DNA of 64,000 nt from Symbiodinium kawagutii. Taxonomy: Eukaryota; Sar; Dinophyceae; Suessiales; Symbiodiniaceae. Position numbers and translations under genes: made by a program. The first letter of the stretch is position 1, and each line of letters opens with the position of its first letter. Shown here piece by piece: positions 34,641-46,975 of the stretch. The notes beneath the pieces are model-generated. The model searched no databases, was not told the DNA's origin, and saw nothing but the letters and a program-made list of their open reading frames with translations. Location: contig VSDK01028329.1 in assembly GCA_009767595.1 (NCBI GenBank), positions 184,017 through 248,016 on the forward strand. The letters are read 5' to 3'.

Positions 34641-34690
<50 letters not shown>

Positions 34691-34782
34691 CAATGATGAC
34701 GATGATGGTGATGATGGTGATGATGGTGATGATGATGACGACGACGACGACGATGACGACGACGACGATCATGACGATGATG
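34641..34782. repeat. (ATG)n / (ACG)n microsatellite
   Basis: Pure ATG units, then mixed GATGGT and GACGAC units. Confidence 0.97.
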
Positions 34783-36173
34783 ATCCAGCTCACTCCATAT
34801 ACCAGATCAAAGCAGTTCCTCCCCACGTGATCAACAACACGGGAGCGGAAAAACCCTGGGACACAGGCACATGTTGGAGTAAAGAAGTGCATGTAGTCCT
34901 GCCCTGTCCTCAGATTGTGCAGCGCCGCAGGCACTTGTATTGCCACGCTGCCGGATGCTGTTCGCTTCGGTCAGAATCCCAAGTAGATGATATCATGACC
35001 ATCTGATGATCATCCAAGCAATAGATATGTAGTAGGTATGTATGCGATAGAGGATCGTAGGCATAGACCATGCTGGAGAAAAAATCAAAGAAGATTCACC
35101 TGGATAGAAGGTTCAAACAACAGAAATTGAAGGGATCTTTGATCTCCAGGATGTGTACATCAAACCCCTGTCCCCCATGCTACTTGATTGAGACTTCCAG
35201 ATCTCACGGAAAATTGCGGTTGCCATTCGTGTGGGGCGAAACTCAGACCCAGTGGCAAGCCAATAGGTGTCCATAGATTCCAAAGAGGGGGAACCCATGT
35301 TGGACATGACATTACCATGAAAAAATAGCGTTATAGTTATACATTCACTTTGTGGCTCGGCAGTACCCGGCATGCAATGTCCAAGACCCCATGGAATGCC
35401 CTCTCGCTTGTGCACTCTTTGAGCAATGAGTATGATTAAACAACCTCAACTGGTTCTGTCCCTTGAGAAACTCAGATAGCAAGACGGCGGTGAATGTTGT
35501 GTGTGACACAGGTGGCATCCCACACCCCATTAACAAATGCCAGTACCCACGGCATGAACTCAGCGAGGCAGTTAAAAGAACACGTCATGACGGAAATCTT
35601 TAAAAAACCGACGGGAATCCGATGAATTCAAACATCCATCAGCCGCGAAAAGGGATAGACTTGCTGTCAACGTCAAGGAACCAGGCCTGATGACACCAAA
35701 ACTCCTGGTCGTTTTGCCTGGTCCCCGAATAGCACCTGTAAGGGAGATTGCGATGGCAATCGCCAAATGCAAACTACATAGTGACTAAGTAGACGCCTGC
35801 GCCCAAGGAATCTGAGACGCCTCGGAACTCTGCAGATTTGAAGCGCCACAGGCAAGCCCAACGGGGTAGAACCACTAAATCATCTCGCGAGATGTATGAT
35901 CCAGCCACGTCAAACGTTTTACCAATAAATATCCCCGCCCAGTCCCCCCCAACAGCTGTCTTGAATGCTTGGCAAGTAAATTTTGAACATCCGTATTCCA
36001 TCTATTGTGATTGGAAAAACTCGAACTGGGAACTTTATGTCAGCCAAGCATCTTTCTTGAGACCCGCTCCTGGGCACCGCCAGCTGAATTGGCTGATGGG
36101 AATCCCGACAGTGACGATAATTTGAGGTTTATGGATAGAGGCGGCGTGGTTCCATGTTACATTTACATCAGCA

Positions 36174-36175
36174 TC

Positions 36176-36274
<99 letters not shown>

Positions 36275-36310
36275 GTGAGGGTGATGATGATGATGACGAT
36301 GACGATGATG
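36174..36310. repeat. (ATG)n / (GATGAC)n microsatellite
   Basis: ATG run followed by about fifteen GATGAC units. Confidence 0.97.
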
Positions 36311-36863
36311 CTCAAAAATGGTAATGTGGAAGGACTCCGCAAAACGATGCAGGACGAAGCAGGGTGTTGCAGGACGATGCTGATTAAGAATGAAGATCAG
36401 GATGGGGATGAGAATGAAGATGAGGATCACGATGAAGATGCAGGAATGATCATCTAAAGAAATTTGCAAATCACACGTCCAATTTATGGAAAGTTGAAAC
36501 GGTCGGTCAGTCAAATCGAAAAGATCTCAAAATTGTTCGCGCGACCGACAAGAATCGCCCGAAATGTTGCGTTTTCGATTTGCGTTCCCGGATGATCGAG
36601 AAAGTAGGCTGGTCAAGCGGGCGGGCGCAAGAAATGAACAAGAGACATGGCACGGGCTAGTGATTGCATTCAGGGGTTTGTCAATCATCCCGCAATATCC
36701 ACAATCCCGAACCAATCGCGGATCAATCGCGGATTTTCCGATCAAATCCAAACTGTTCCAAACTATGTATACAAAACACAGCAAATGACAGCATTCATTG
36801 CAAAACAAACCCTGATCAATCACAATGCAGTGCTTTACAATTGGGGACGTCAAACAAAATGTA

Positions 36864-36865
36864 TC

Positions 36866-36896
<31 letters not shown>

Positions 36897-36900
36897 TTGT
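36864..36900. repeat. (TA)n microsatellite
   Basis: Alternating TA with a single ACA interruption. Confidence 0.95.
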
Positions 36901-37934
36901 TTCTTTTTTTCGGATGGCTGCATGTCCTATCACCCAGTCCCTTGACTGGGGCGGAAGTCATTTATATTTATGTATACATATATATTTCCTATTCAGAATT
37001 CTTAGCCTCGCAATTGCAACCGCAAGCCAATCTGCAGCCGGGGCGCGAGGAAAGCCTGTTTGCGCTCGAAATATAGCGCGGGGTCCTGCATCTGGCTGGA
37101 TGGACAGATCGATGGGCAATTGAAGTGGACAGCACAAGTCAGAAGAGGGACCCCTCGCTTGCAGTTTGTCAATGACATGGGTTTCTTCATGATATCTCAG
37201 AGCCCACGAATCCATCAGACCCATTGCATGTTCCACCTGGGAAAATTTTCACTCACCACAACTTTGTCATGGCAACAGCAGCAACCCCCATGCCAGGAAG
37301 GTGGTCCACTTTGCTTCCATTCCCGCCCTGGTGACTGCCAGTATCATAGTTCTGGGGCCCGGGCAAGCGCGTGCAGGGTTAGGAGGCATCTTATTGCCTC
37401 CTCCTTTGACATCTTGAAGGGGTTCAAATTCAAAGCTTTCAGGCCAAACGAGCTACGGATCAAAGTGAACCCCATTGGGGGCTGACGTTGGCTCTGGGGG
37501 CGCTACCAGTAGTAAGATGTAGTACTTGACCCCAGTGGCCAATGATGGCGACTTTTCATTCTAAAGGAACGGCTATTGACCAATAGTGAGTAAGTGGCCA
37601 CATGTGGCCATTGATGGTATTGCTTAAGCTCATCCTGGTGAACCGCTGAGCATCGCAGTGAACTCTCGATATGGGTATCCCATCTGCTGATGAAAGCGGG
37701 ATTCTCATGTTCAAAGCTGTCCTACACCTAAGAAAGTGTGCTTCCATTCATGGATTTCTTCACTTACCGCTATTACTTATGTATCTAGCAATTTATCTGC
37801 AAATGTAAATACGTTAATCAGCGAATGCATGCAAACACAGAGATACTTTGCGGTCGAGGGTAATGTTTTACACCCACTCCAATCATGCAGTGGTTATCCT
37901 GGTTTTCCAAATCATCCAGTCGGATGGTCATATC

Positions 37935-37956
37935 AAATCATCATCATCATCATCAT

Positions 37957-37988
<32 letters not shown>

Positions 37989-38009
37989 TCATCATCAGCG
38001 TCACCATCG

Positions 38010-38069
<60 letters not shown>

Positions 38070-38070
38070 A
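37935..38070. repeat. (ATC)n microsatellite
   Basis: ATC/ACC trinucleotides, the opposite strand sense to the GAT tracts at 18672, 34641 and 36174. Confidence 0.97.
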
Positions 38071-39892
38071 TCATGGTCATTAATGAATCATGTCCTTGAA
38101 GTCTGGTGTTCATACGGATCCCTGAGTATCCCATGACATCATCTCTGCCTGGATGCGCAGCTGGGGTTGTAACCAGATGTAACCAGGGTTCCCTGTAAGG
38201 TAGCTGAACTAATCCCAAACTAACCATGGTTGGTTAGACACGGCACATGCAAGTAATGGTGGCTGTGGGTCAAAACCCTGTACCCCCTGGTGGCCCCATC
38301 ATTAACCATTGTTCACCCATGGTTATAATCACTGACCCATAGAACCCATAGCCTGGTGGTGAATCATCCCTAGCAACCACCATGGTGGCCGCCCTGGCTC
38401 AACAGCGGGCCAGCTATCGACAGATTCATTGGGCCCAGCAGTGGATGATGGTTAACAAAGTGGCGAGACCAACCAATGGCGGCTGGCTAATACCGAGAAA
38501 TAAAAGTCAATAAGAGGGATTATAGAGATCGTAGTGGTTGATGATAGGGATGACAGTGGTTCATGGTCAATAGCTGGTGAATTGATGATTAAACGATGGT
38601 TTCTAGTGTGGAGAATGATGATTATTGGTGTTGAATGGTGCTTAGTTGATGGCTAATGACGGTAAAATGACTGCCAATATACAACATGAACGGACAACAG
38701 TCGTTAATCAACTGCTGAATAGCAGCTTGCACCAGCTAGTTGTAGACTTCTAGCTGAAATTAACCCTTGACCTGGACCTGTTCAACGTGCTGGCTACGTC
38801 TGAGGGTGCTTTTCAAACAACAATCTGATTTGTCACAAGCCCCAACTGATGGCTCAGGATGCTCTGCTGGAAATTGCTTGGTAAGCCAACAGGAAATGGC
38901 GCCTGCAAGAACCATTTGGTGAATCATGAACGGACTACAAGAAACCAATACTAAGCATGAATTAATCAATTCACCATCACTTCATCATGAGTTCCGGCCA
39001 TGATGAAGCATCATTGACCATGTCTCCCGGCCATCGCAGGCAGCTGACAGCTTTTCATCGGGCACACGGCACGAGTGCACTGGCACGTCCCCAAGTTCCA
39101 GTGCCTCGCACTCAAGGTGTTGTGGCTGAAGGTTCACAAGGCCACCAGCCACCAGGGCCACCATTGAATCATTGAACATTTTTACTTGACATTACCACCA
39201 TTGTTGATGATTGCCCAACCTATTCTAGTATACGGTCTCCTATCATGCGGTTGCTCTATCCCCACTTCTCCTGCATGCCCTTCCTTGCAACCTTGCTGGT
39301 GACCATTGCCCATGCTAGTTGCTCATGCCTTCAAATTTTTGCTACCAGTGCCCGGAAACAAATGAATAGCAACAATCTTTGGCAGGAAAATCAGAGGTTT
39401 CCGGGTACCGAAAATGTCTTTAGAAAAACAATCATTGATTTCCTGAAGCAGTCAGCAAAAGAAATTCTTGAAGTGTTCGTGACGACAAACGCGAACATAC
39501 CACGTCACTCCATTTGCTGAGGCTCTGACAGCGTCAGGGCAGCCTGAAGGCAGGATGCAACCGAAAAGACACAGTGGAACCAGGCTTCATTTTTTGCAGC
39601 GGCAACCAAAGGTTTCGCAATGGTCTAGGTGTTCTTTGTGGAACCGTTGGCAGAATGTTTGGCGACTCTGATATCTTCGCTTTGATAATTGGGCAATATT
39701 TTCTGCAACAATCTGGGGGGGTGGCGGGTAGTGTGCCAATGTTTCTGCACGTCCATTCTTCGTCGGTTCCCTGGCACTTTTGTTTCTAAACCAATACAAC
39801 TGCAAATATCTACCACAAACTATAACTGCAACAACGCTAACAACAACGCTCGAAACGGACCTTGTGAAAGCGAGGAAACCGACGTCCCAGCC

Positions 39893-39935
<43 letters not shown>

Positions 39936-39937
39936 GC

Positions 39938-40000
<63 letters not shown>

Positions 40001-40020
40001 AACAACAACAACAACAACAG
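39893..40020. repeat. (AAC)n / (GACAAC)n microsatellite
   Basis: AAC runs with an internal block of GACAAC units. Poly-Asn, poly-Thr and poly-Val frames across it are artefacts. Confidence 0.97.
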
Positions 40021-40805
40021 CACCACTACCACTGCCACTGTAGCTATTGTTGCGGATGAAAAACGGAAATTGTGCGAAGCATATGGCAGCCAGGACAACT
40101 TGCCAAGCCTGCTCAAGTCTTCTGGGCCCACTTGATCGAACCACACATCTGCAACCTGGCGCATGCTTGCAGCGACCCTAGGTAAGTAGTACGCCAAAAG
40201 ATCCAAAAGCAGAAGTTGAGAGTATACAACAAATGTGCCCTTGGCAATCCACAAGCCAAAGCAACAACAACGACAACGCAAAATTGCCAAAACCTAGATC
40301 CCAATGCAATCAAAATTGACTGAGCACCTGCTCATTGGAAGTTGGTTCACTGAGAACTTGATCTTGTTTATTCATTATCGGTATGTGAGCGGCTTGTGAT
40401 CAGTGACGCGCAGATCCGGCCTCTCCAAAAATGTGGCGTCTTGCCTGCGCCTGGCACTGGCCATTTCGGACAAATGACAATGGACTTGTTGCTCTAGCAA
40501 TAAGAATCTTTAAGCCCTATCTTGTTGCGATTCCAGCAGTATATTGCTGCTACTTCCGAGTAAACTCCTTGGCTCCTTGTCAGGTTTAGGGCAGGGCAGG
40601 TGGTAATTCCCCCACTTTCTGGTGGTTGGCTCACTTGGGGGATGGCAGGAAAACCTCCGCCAGCCATCTTTGATGATGAATCAAAAACTAATTCTTGTAA
40701 AATATGCGCTTCACTAATTCATGCGCCGATGAATCCGTGTCCAAGACATGCCCAGCCAACCGTTTGGGTAGCGAGAGTAGCTGTCCCCCTGCCGCTACCA
40801 GGCCG

Positions 40806-40900
40806 TGGGTTCTTAAAATAGGGACCCAAAAAGTAATGTTTTTATAGATCGTTGATACTGATATTGGATGATTTGAGAGCACCCCATTTTGGGAAACCGC
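40806..40900. repeat. MITE-like element, copy B
   Basis: GGGTTCTTAAAATAGGGACCC at the left and GCACCCCATTTTGGGAAACC at the right are inverted repeats of each other with a few changes. It is in reverse orientation relative to the copy at 50331. Confidence 0.75.
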
Positions 40901-40902
40901 AA

Positions 40903-41065
40903 AATATAATATATATATACAAATAGATATATGATAGATATATATGATATATATATATATATATATGCATTATAAATATATATATGATATATATATATAT
41001 GATATATATATATATATAAATATATGTATGATGTATAAATATAAATGATATATATATATATACAC
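40903..41065. repeat. (TA)n-rich tract
   Basis: Dense TATA and GATATA repeats over about 160 bp, directly after MITE copy B. Confidence 0.95.
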
Positions 41066-43029
41066 ATCACATACATGATGAATATATTCTTGAAGTATTT
41101 ATGGATCAATTCCAGGACAGGAAAGAATGACGTCACCATTGTGACTTTATTGAAAATAGTGGCTCATTAGAAGAAATTTCCTTTTTACGGTCCGATACCG
41201 AAGATTTTTTTTTTGCCTGGAGATCACATGCAAATACCTCTTCAATCACCCTTAAACCAGGTGGTGAAACCGTGTCAAGAACCCACCACTGGTTGTTTCT
41301 GCCACTGCTCGCGGACAAACATTTTGAGGTTTCTGGGCAGCCTGGTCCACTGAAGTTGTAATCGTCCCGGCCTGGCGACAAGTCCGATGGCGCTTCAAAG
41401 CTGAGAAAGATAAGATATCCAAGTGGTATGATCACAGAGTAGATACGTTGCACCAAGGTGTTTGGCGGTGCAAAATAATACCAAAGATGATACCAGGGTG
41501 CGAACCCATCAGGACTCCTTTTGGGTGGGCGTGCACCCATGTAACGAAGGCAAGTAATTAAGTACACTGTTTTAACCCACTGGGATTCGCTGGGATTGTC
41601 TCTGGCTGACTTTGGCAACCACACTTTGCCAACGAGGAAAATGCTCTTGGCCATGAATGTCATTTACCGGTTTATGATGATTTGCCCAACCCAACTACAC
41701 GACGATGACACCAAAGACGACAACTACAACAATAATACAATAATGACAACAACAACCACAACCACAACAACAGCACCATGTTACCCGAACCACCACTACG
41801 GCACTAGGAAATACTAGGAACACCACTTTCACCACCCCCACTACCATTGCCACTTCCACTGCCACCACTACTTCTCCCAATACTATCTAACCACGATTCC
41901 ATTTAATGCAATTTTTTTTCTGGAAGTTGTTTGTGGACTGCTCTTGCTCAAATTTTCTTGATGCTGCAGCAGCGGTAGTTGGGCTCACAACTACTATGTT
42001 GGTCCGTATATTCTCAATGTCATCAGCATCCCAAGTGTTACCGTGTTCTCTTCCATCGCGATCAATACCCCTTGCTGGGACCCCTGATGAATATGTGGGT
42101 TACTGACAGTTGACAGTTCTGCATGCAATATTTGATGGAAATGGGTACCATTTGAGACCACTGGATGACCATCTCCTCTGGCTCATCACTCATCAATCAC
42201 ATTGTCAGTCATGGGCCATATGTTTTGTTCTCTGTATATGTGCACCTATCTGCACCGGCATGTACAAATATTTACACGCATGTATGCATGGGTATATACA
42301 TGCATATAACATATATGGTGGACATGCATACTCTCCATGCATATACACACACGTACACATATATATATATTTGTACATACGCGTATATACATATATACAT
42401 GTATACGTGCATTACATCGCATTACTAATTACAATGCAGTGCAATACATATCGCTGTTCTGACTAGGGGGTGGTGTTGGTAAACCATTTCGTAGGCACGT
42501 TTGAAGGGCACCAACCTAGGAAAATACAACATGCAGCAATCAACCAAAAAAATCACTACAAACAGCAGGTATCAACTCAGGCATCAGCCACATGCACAGC
42601 CCTACAAAATGCAGGGGTCAACTCTCATAAGCCATCAAGGAATATTAGACTCCTAGCATGGCTTCTGTGTTTTTGTCGACCTGCATTTTGTAGGGAGCAG
42701 CTTTGCTCTCGGAGACCTGGTTTTTCACTCCAGCTCCAGAAGCAATTTGTAGCAATCACATTTGGTGGGGATTTATTTAGGGTGTGGGGGGGATGTCCCG
42801 GATTTCCCGGTGTTGTGGGTTAATTAATGCACGCTACAAAACGGCATCCCTGGGGACTCAGATAGAAAAGTGTTGCTACAAATTGATCATGCAGGTCCAA
42901 GAAACCATCTAGGAACCTAGGCCTGGCAATTTTAGTGTGCCAAAGGTCTGCCCATCCAATTAATGCACGCTACAAAATGATGAGGCCATCTTGCCACAAT
43001 ACAAAATGCATGTCTCAATTAGTGTCATT

Positions 43030-43990
43030 TAGTGTCCGGTGAATTTGCTTCAAAAAAAGGACAAAACATACTGAAAATCCCCAAGTACTTTCGTTTCTCA
43101 ATAACTGCTTGTCAAGCAGGGTCAATTACGCAACAATTCCGTTTGAATTACGTCCGAACTAAAGCCTCAATTCGTGTCATTTAGTGTCAAGTCTTGTCAA
43201 GTGCGTTTCAAGGATTTGTTTAAACTCATATCCCCAACAAAAATGCCGAAAATCTCCAAGCACCTTCGTTTCTCAGTCAAGCAGGGTCAATTGCGCAACA
43301 ATTTTGTTTGAATTATGGTCCGAATTACGTCCGAACTACGTCTCAATTAGTGTCAAGTCTTGTCAAGCGCGTTTCAAGGATTTGTTTAAACACATATCCC
43401 CGACAAAACATGCCGAAAATCTCCAAGCACCTTCGTTTCTCAGTCAAGCAGGGTCAATTACGCAACAATTCCGTTTGAATTACGTCCGAACTAAAGTCTC
43501 AATTAGTGTCATTTAGTGTCAAGTCTTGTCAAGTGCGTTTCAAGGATTTGTTTAAACTCATATCCCCAACAAAAATGCTGGAAATCCCCAAGTACTTTCG
43601 TTTCTCAATACCTGTGTGTCAAGCAGGGTCAATTGCGCAACAATTACGTTTGAATTATGTCCGAATTACGTCCGAACTACGTCTCATTTAGTGTCAAGTC
43701 TTGTCAAGTGCGTTTCAAGGATTTGTTTAAACTCATATCCCCAACAAAAATGCCGAAAATCTCCAAGCACCTTCGTTTCTCAGTCAAGCAGGGTCAATTA
43801 CGCAACAATTGCGTTTGAATTACGTCCGAACTAAAGTCTCAATTAGTGTCATTTAGTGTCAAGTCTTGTCAAGCGCGTTTCACGGATTTGTTTAAACACA
43901 TATCCCCGACAAAACATGCCGAAAATCTCGAAGCACCTTCGTTTCTCAGTCAAGCAGGGTCAATTACGCAATAACTACCCAACAATTACA
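43030..43990. repeat. ~165-bp satellite array, about six copies
   Basis: The anchor GTCTTGTCAAG recurs at 43191, 43357, 43523, 43698 and 43863, spacing 166, 166, 175 and 165. Units contain AAGCGCGTTTCAAGGATTTG-like, CACCTTCGTTTCTCAGTC and CAATTACGCAACAATTCCG segments. Units differ by point changes and small indels. No coding signal is consistent across units. Confidence 0.95.
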
Positions 43991-44012
43991 TTTGACTTGC
44001 GTCTCAATTGGC

Positions 44013-44955
44013 TTGGCCTAGTGGTTTCTGAGGCGGAGTCGCACGTGCTCCTCGGGGCTCTTGCCCCTGCTTCGGAGACTACAGGGCTGGACACAGAACA
44101 TGTTGCACTTGGGATTGTTGTGTTGGGATGTGTTTGAGCCCATGTTACCATTGCTATTTCGCATGTTTTTTAGGCGCTAGACATGAAGCATACCTAAACC
44201 GTGCATGTTAAGCATAGCAATATTAGCGTGCCTGGGGTCTGCCCGTCTAATCAATGCGCGCTACAAAATTCATTAGGCCATCTTACCACACTACAAGACA
44301 ATGTATGTCTGAATTAGTGTCATGTACTGTCAAGGCCATTAAGGTGGTTTAAACATAGGCTTTTGGCAGGGTTTTCATGCAACAAAAACAGTCTTAAGAA
44401 AATGAGCTGCCACTCAAACAATCCAACACTGGAAATTGTAATTCTCGCGCACTACTGAAGGATGAAAATCGCCGAACTCAACGACGCGACCTCCAAAAAC
44501 AATTAATCAAAAACATTGGCATTTGGCAGCGTTTTTTTTATGGAAAAAGCCAGGTTTCAACAAAATGTTGAAAATTAGTCTTTTTTTCATACGTGTTTTT
44601 GAAGTCTCTGAAAAAAAACTCGGGAGTTCCCCCCTTCCTTGTACATGTGAGTTGGAGAGATTTTGATGATTTTTAGGGATGCCCTCACCCCTTTCTTTTT
44701 TTCTTTCCCATATGCACGGTTTAGGTATGCTTTATGTCTAGCGCCAAAAAAACATGAGAAATAGCGATGGTAACATGGGCCCAACACATCTCAAAACAAC
44801 AATCCGAGCGCAACATGTTCTGTGTCCAGCCCTGTAGTCTCTGAAGCAGAGTCGCTGACACCCAAGAACGCACGAGCGTCGAGGGCATCCGCGCTCCCCG
44901 AAAGCACAAGCCCCAAGAAGCACGTGCGACTCCGCCTCAGAAACCACTAGGCCAA
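44013..44955. repeat. Large inverted repeat (~194 and 244-bp arms)
   Basis: Left arm 44013-44206 (TTGGCCTAGTGGTTTCTGAG... to ...CCTAAACCGTGCAT) is repeated in reverse complement at 44712-44955. The right arm carries ~50 extra bases. The ~505-bp centre includes a copy of sequence also found at 42930-43040 (CGCTACAAAAT... GTGTCA). It could be a foldback transposon or two opposed copies of one repeat. Confidence 0.85.
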
Positions 44956-45567
44956 TATGTATTTCCAACATCATGCTACTAATCTGAAGACTAGCAACAT
45001 CTGGCACCATTTCCGCCCCCAGTGCCAGACAGCTCGATGATGACTTTCATGATCCTTCTGACATACAGGAACACAAAATGTCCAAATCTTGTCCCTACAA
45101 AATGCACCCTCTACAAAGTGGGTTTCCATCTTTCATACTCTCTCAACATGCCCAAGTTAAGGTCGAAATCTGGACCCTACAAATGCAGTCTGCAAACCGT
45201 ACAGGTATGATGCAAGTTCATCGAAAAATGCAGCTCTACACAATGCAAGGTTCAACCAGCACGACTTCTGGATTGCAAACAGGTTTCAACACCAATTTTC
45301 ATCTACAGAAATCAACCCAAAATCCATTCGTAAGGATGTCGACACCTACCATTATGTAAGGGAAATTGGCAGGAGGATCAATACATTACATTACATCATT
45401 TTACGCTCCATTACGTTACATCATAAGACAAAACAATACAACACATGCAATGAACATGTCTCAGCTGCACCTCCTGCGGGACCTGTCGTCCTGCAGGAAC
45501 GGCTCGTCCCTTGCCACGCCTGGCCCGCGTCCCGCCCGGGAGGAAACAACAACACAGAAACAGAGCC

Positions 45568-45669
45568 GGTGGTTTCTCTAGACAGGGGTACCCCCCAAAA
45601 TCATCCACTACTAGCAGTTTCTTGTCAAAAGCCAACCACTTTGGAGGTCCCCTATATTGAGAAACCACC
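45568..45669. repeat. MITE-like element, copy C
   Basis: GGTGGTTTCTCTAGACAGGG at the left and CCCCTATATTGAGAAACCACC-type sequence at the right form inverted termini of about 25 bp. Confidence 0.85.
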
Positions 45670-46844
45670 GTGCAGCAACAAATAGCAACAGGCAGGGTTG
45701 TCATTTAAACAGGATGATGCTAGTAGGATATTGAGCTATAACCAGCCATAACCACTACGCAGGGATATCATTATGCAGCAATGAAGAATACATTCAAGTA
45801 TGGCATAGCTGGCCCTAGAACTGCTAGAAATGTCAAGGTTTAATTCATGACCATTCAAAGAATGAAATCGTTCCATGTGCCGCTGGTGACATAACCTACC
45901 TCGCAAATGATCAACTGCGGAGCTGGACACTGGTCACTTGGACACACCCACACGGACACCGTAGCCACCAACGAAGGCAGAGTTCAGTTTCTCCCAAGTT
46001 CAGTCAGCTTTGCCCGTCATCCGCTTGTCGCCGTGGTCCATTCTGCCTCGGAAGGCGCAGTGTGAAATGCCCAAATAGATGAGTCAAAACAGTCCATCCC
46101 AGCAGACTGAATATTGGGGCGTGAAGCTACTCATTTCAGTCATTGTTGATGGGATTAAAACCATTTTGCCTCTAGACAACTTTAACCAGGTGAAATGAAA
46201 TATGCTTGTTTTTCAGCAAACCCTGCCTTTTGTACATGGGTGTGTTATTTCGAACCACTTACTCCAGCCCCACGTTGTTGGGGAAAGACCCAAACATTAA
46301 AACTTCTGCTTCTATCAATCTGCAGCCGGAACATTAGACCCTACAAGTACATGTGCTAGAATTGATATGAGGTAGGCAAAACATTCACGCAAAAAAAATA
46401 CGGACATGACAGTAAAAACCGAAACTTCACTATCTGTAATTATCCTCACAGAGTGAGTGCACATGAAGCCAAAATCATATTCATTTATGGAAATGAAACC
46501 TTTATGAGGATGCATTGATGAACATAGACACAATGCGAAACGGCATCAACGATAACAAATATGCACAAATACAGAACCCTTCAGGCATGGCCCCCAGCAA
46601 ACAAGAAACCTCAGGAGAAATCCTAAACTAAAGATGTATTACTCCGACGTTATATGCGTTGCACTGCACGACATGATATTACATGCCAGTGCATCGCATT
46701 GTATACCATTCAGTTGTGTTTGTTACGTTGCACTGCGTCACTTGAATACCTACGTGCTTACGTACCTTCATGCATGCACAAACACAATACGTTTGTAATT
46801 GCAGGGAAGTATAGTATAATGCACATACATACCCACACACATGG

Positions 46845-46975
46845 TATAGCATGGCATCGCATAAGATAGCATAGCATAGTATAGCATAGCCTGGCCTATC
46901 TTAGCCTTGGCATAGCCGAGCAGTAGCATCAGTATTGGCATTGGCATTAGCATTAGCACTAGCATAGCATGACAT
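46845..46975. repeat. TAGCA-type simple repeat
   Basis: Imperfect 5- to 6-bp units (ATAGC, ATTGGC, TTAGC). Confidence 0.8.

Larger units (their letters stand above)
32854..40140. other. Mostly non-coding region with microsatellites
   Basis: No gene is recognised. A possible plus-strand terminal exon (33569-33690) follows a good acceptor (TGTTTCGTTGTAG) and encodes GAQHGKKPRRVAKPCTGC, ending TGA. Other unassigned open frames are at 35774-36001 (minus), 37060-37485 (plus, 141 codons) and 39245-39520 (plus, 91 codons, with a hydrophobic signal-like N-terminus). None can be called a gene from sequence alone. Confidence 0.4.
40141..42960. other. Region without a recognised gene
   Basis: It contains one MITE-like copy, a TA tract, a CAA-type tract (41698-41780) and a CATG/TATA-rich stretch (42240-42420). 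A 176-codon minus-strand frame (41133-41663) has plausible composition but no motif I know. Confidence 0.45.

Noticed and set aside
43030-43990. Regular repeats as a CRISPR array.
   Set aside because: Units are long, contiguous and diverged with no unique spacers, and the genome is eukaryotic; this is satellite DNA.
44013-44060. tRNA gene or tRNA-derived SINE from the A-box-like TGGCCTAGTGG.
   Set aside because: No B box at the right distance and no cloverleaf could be drawn; kept only as a remark.
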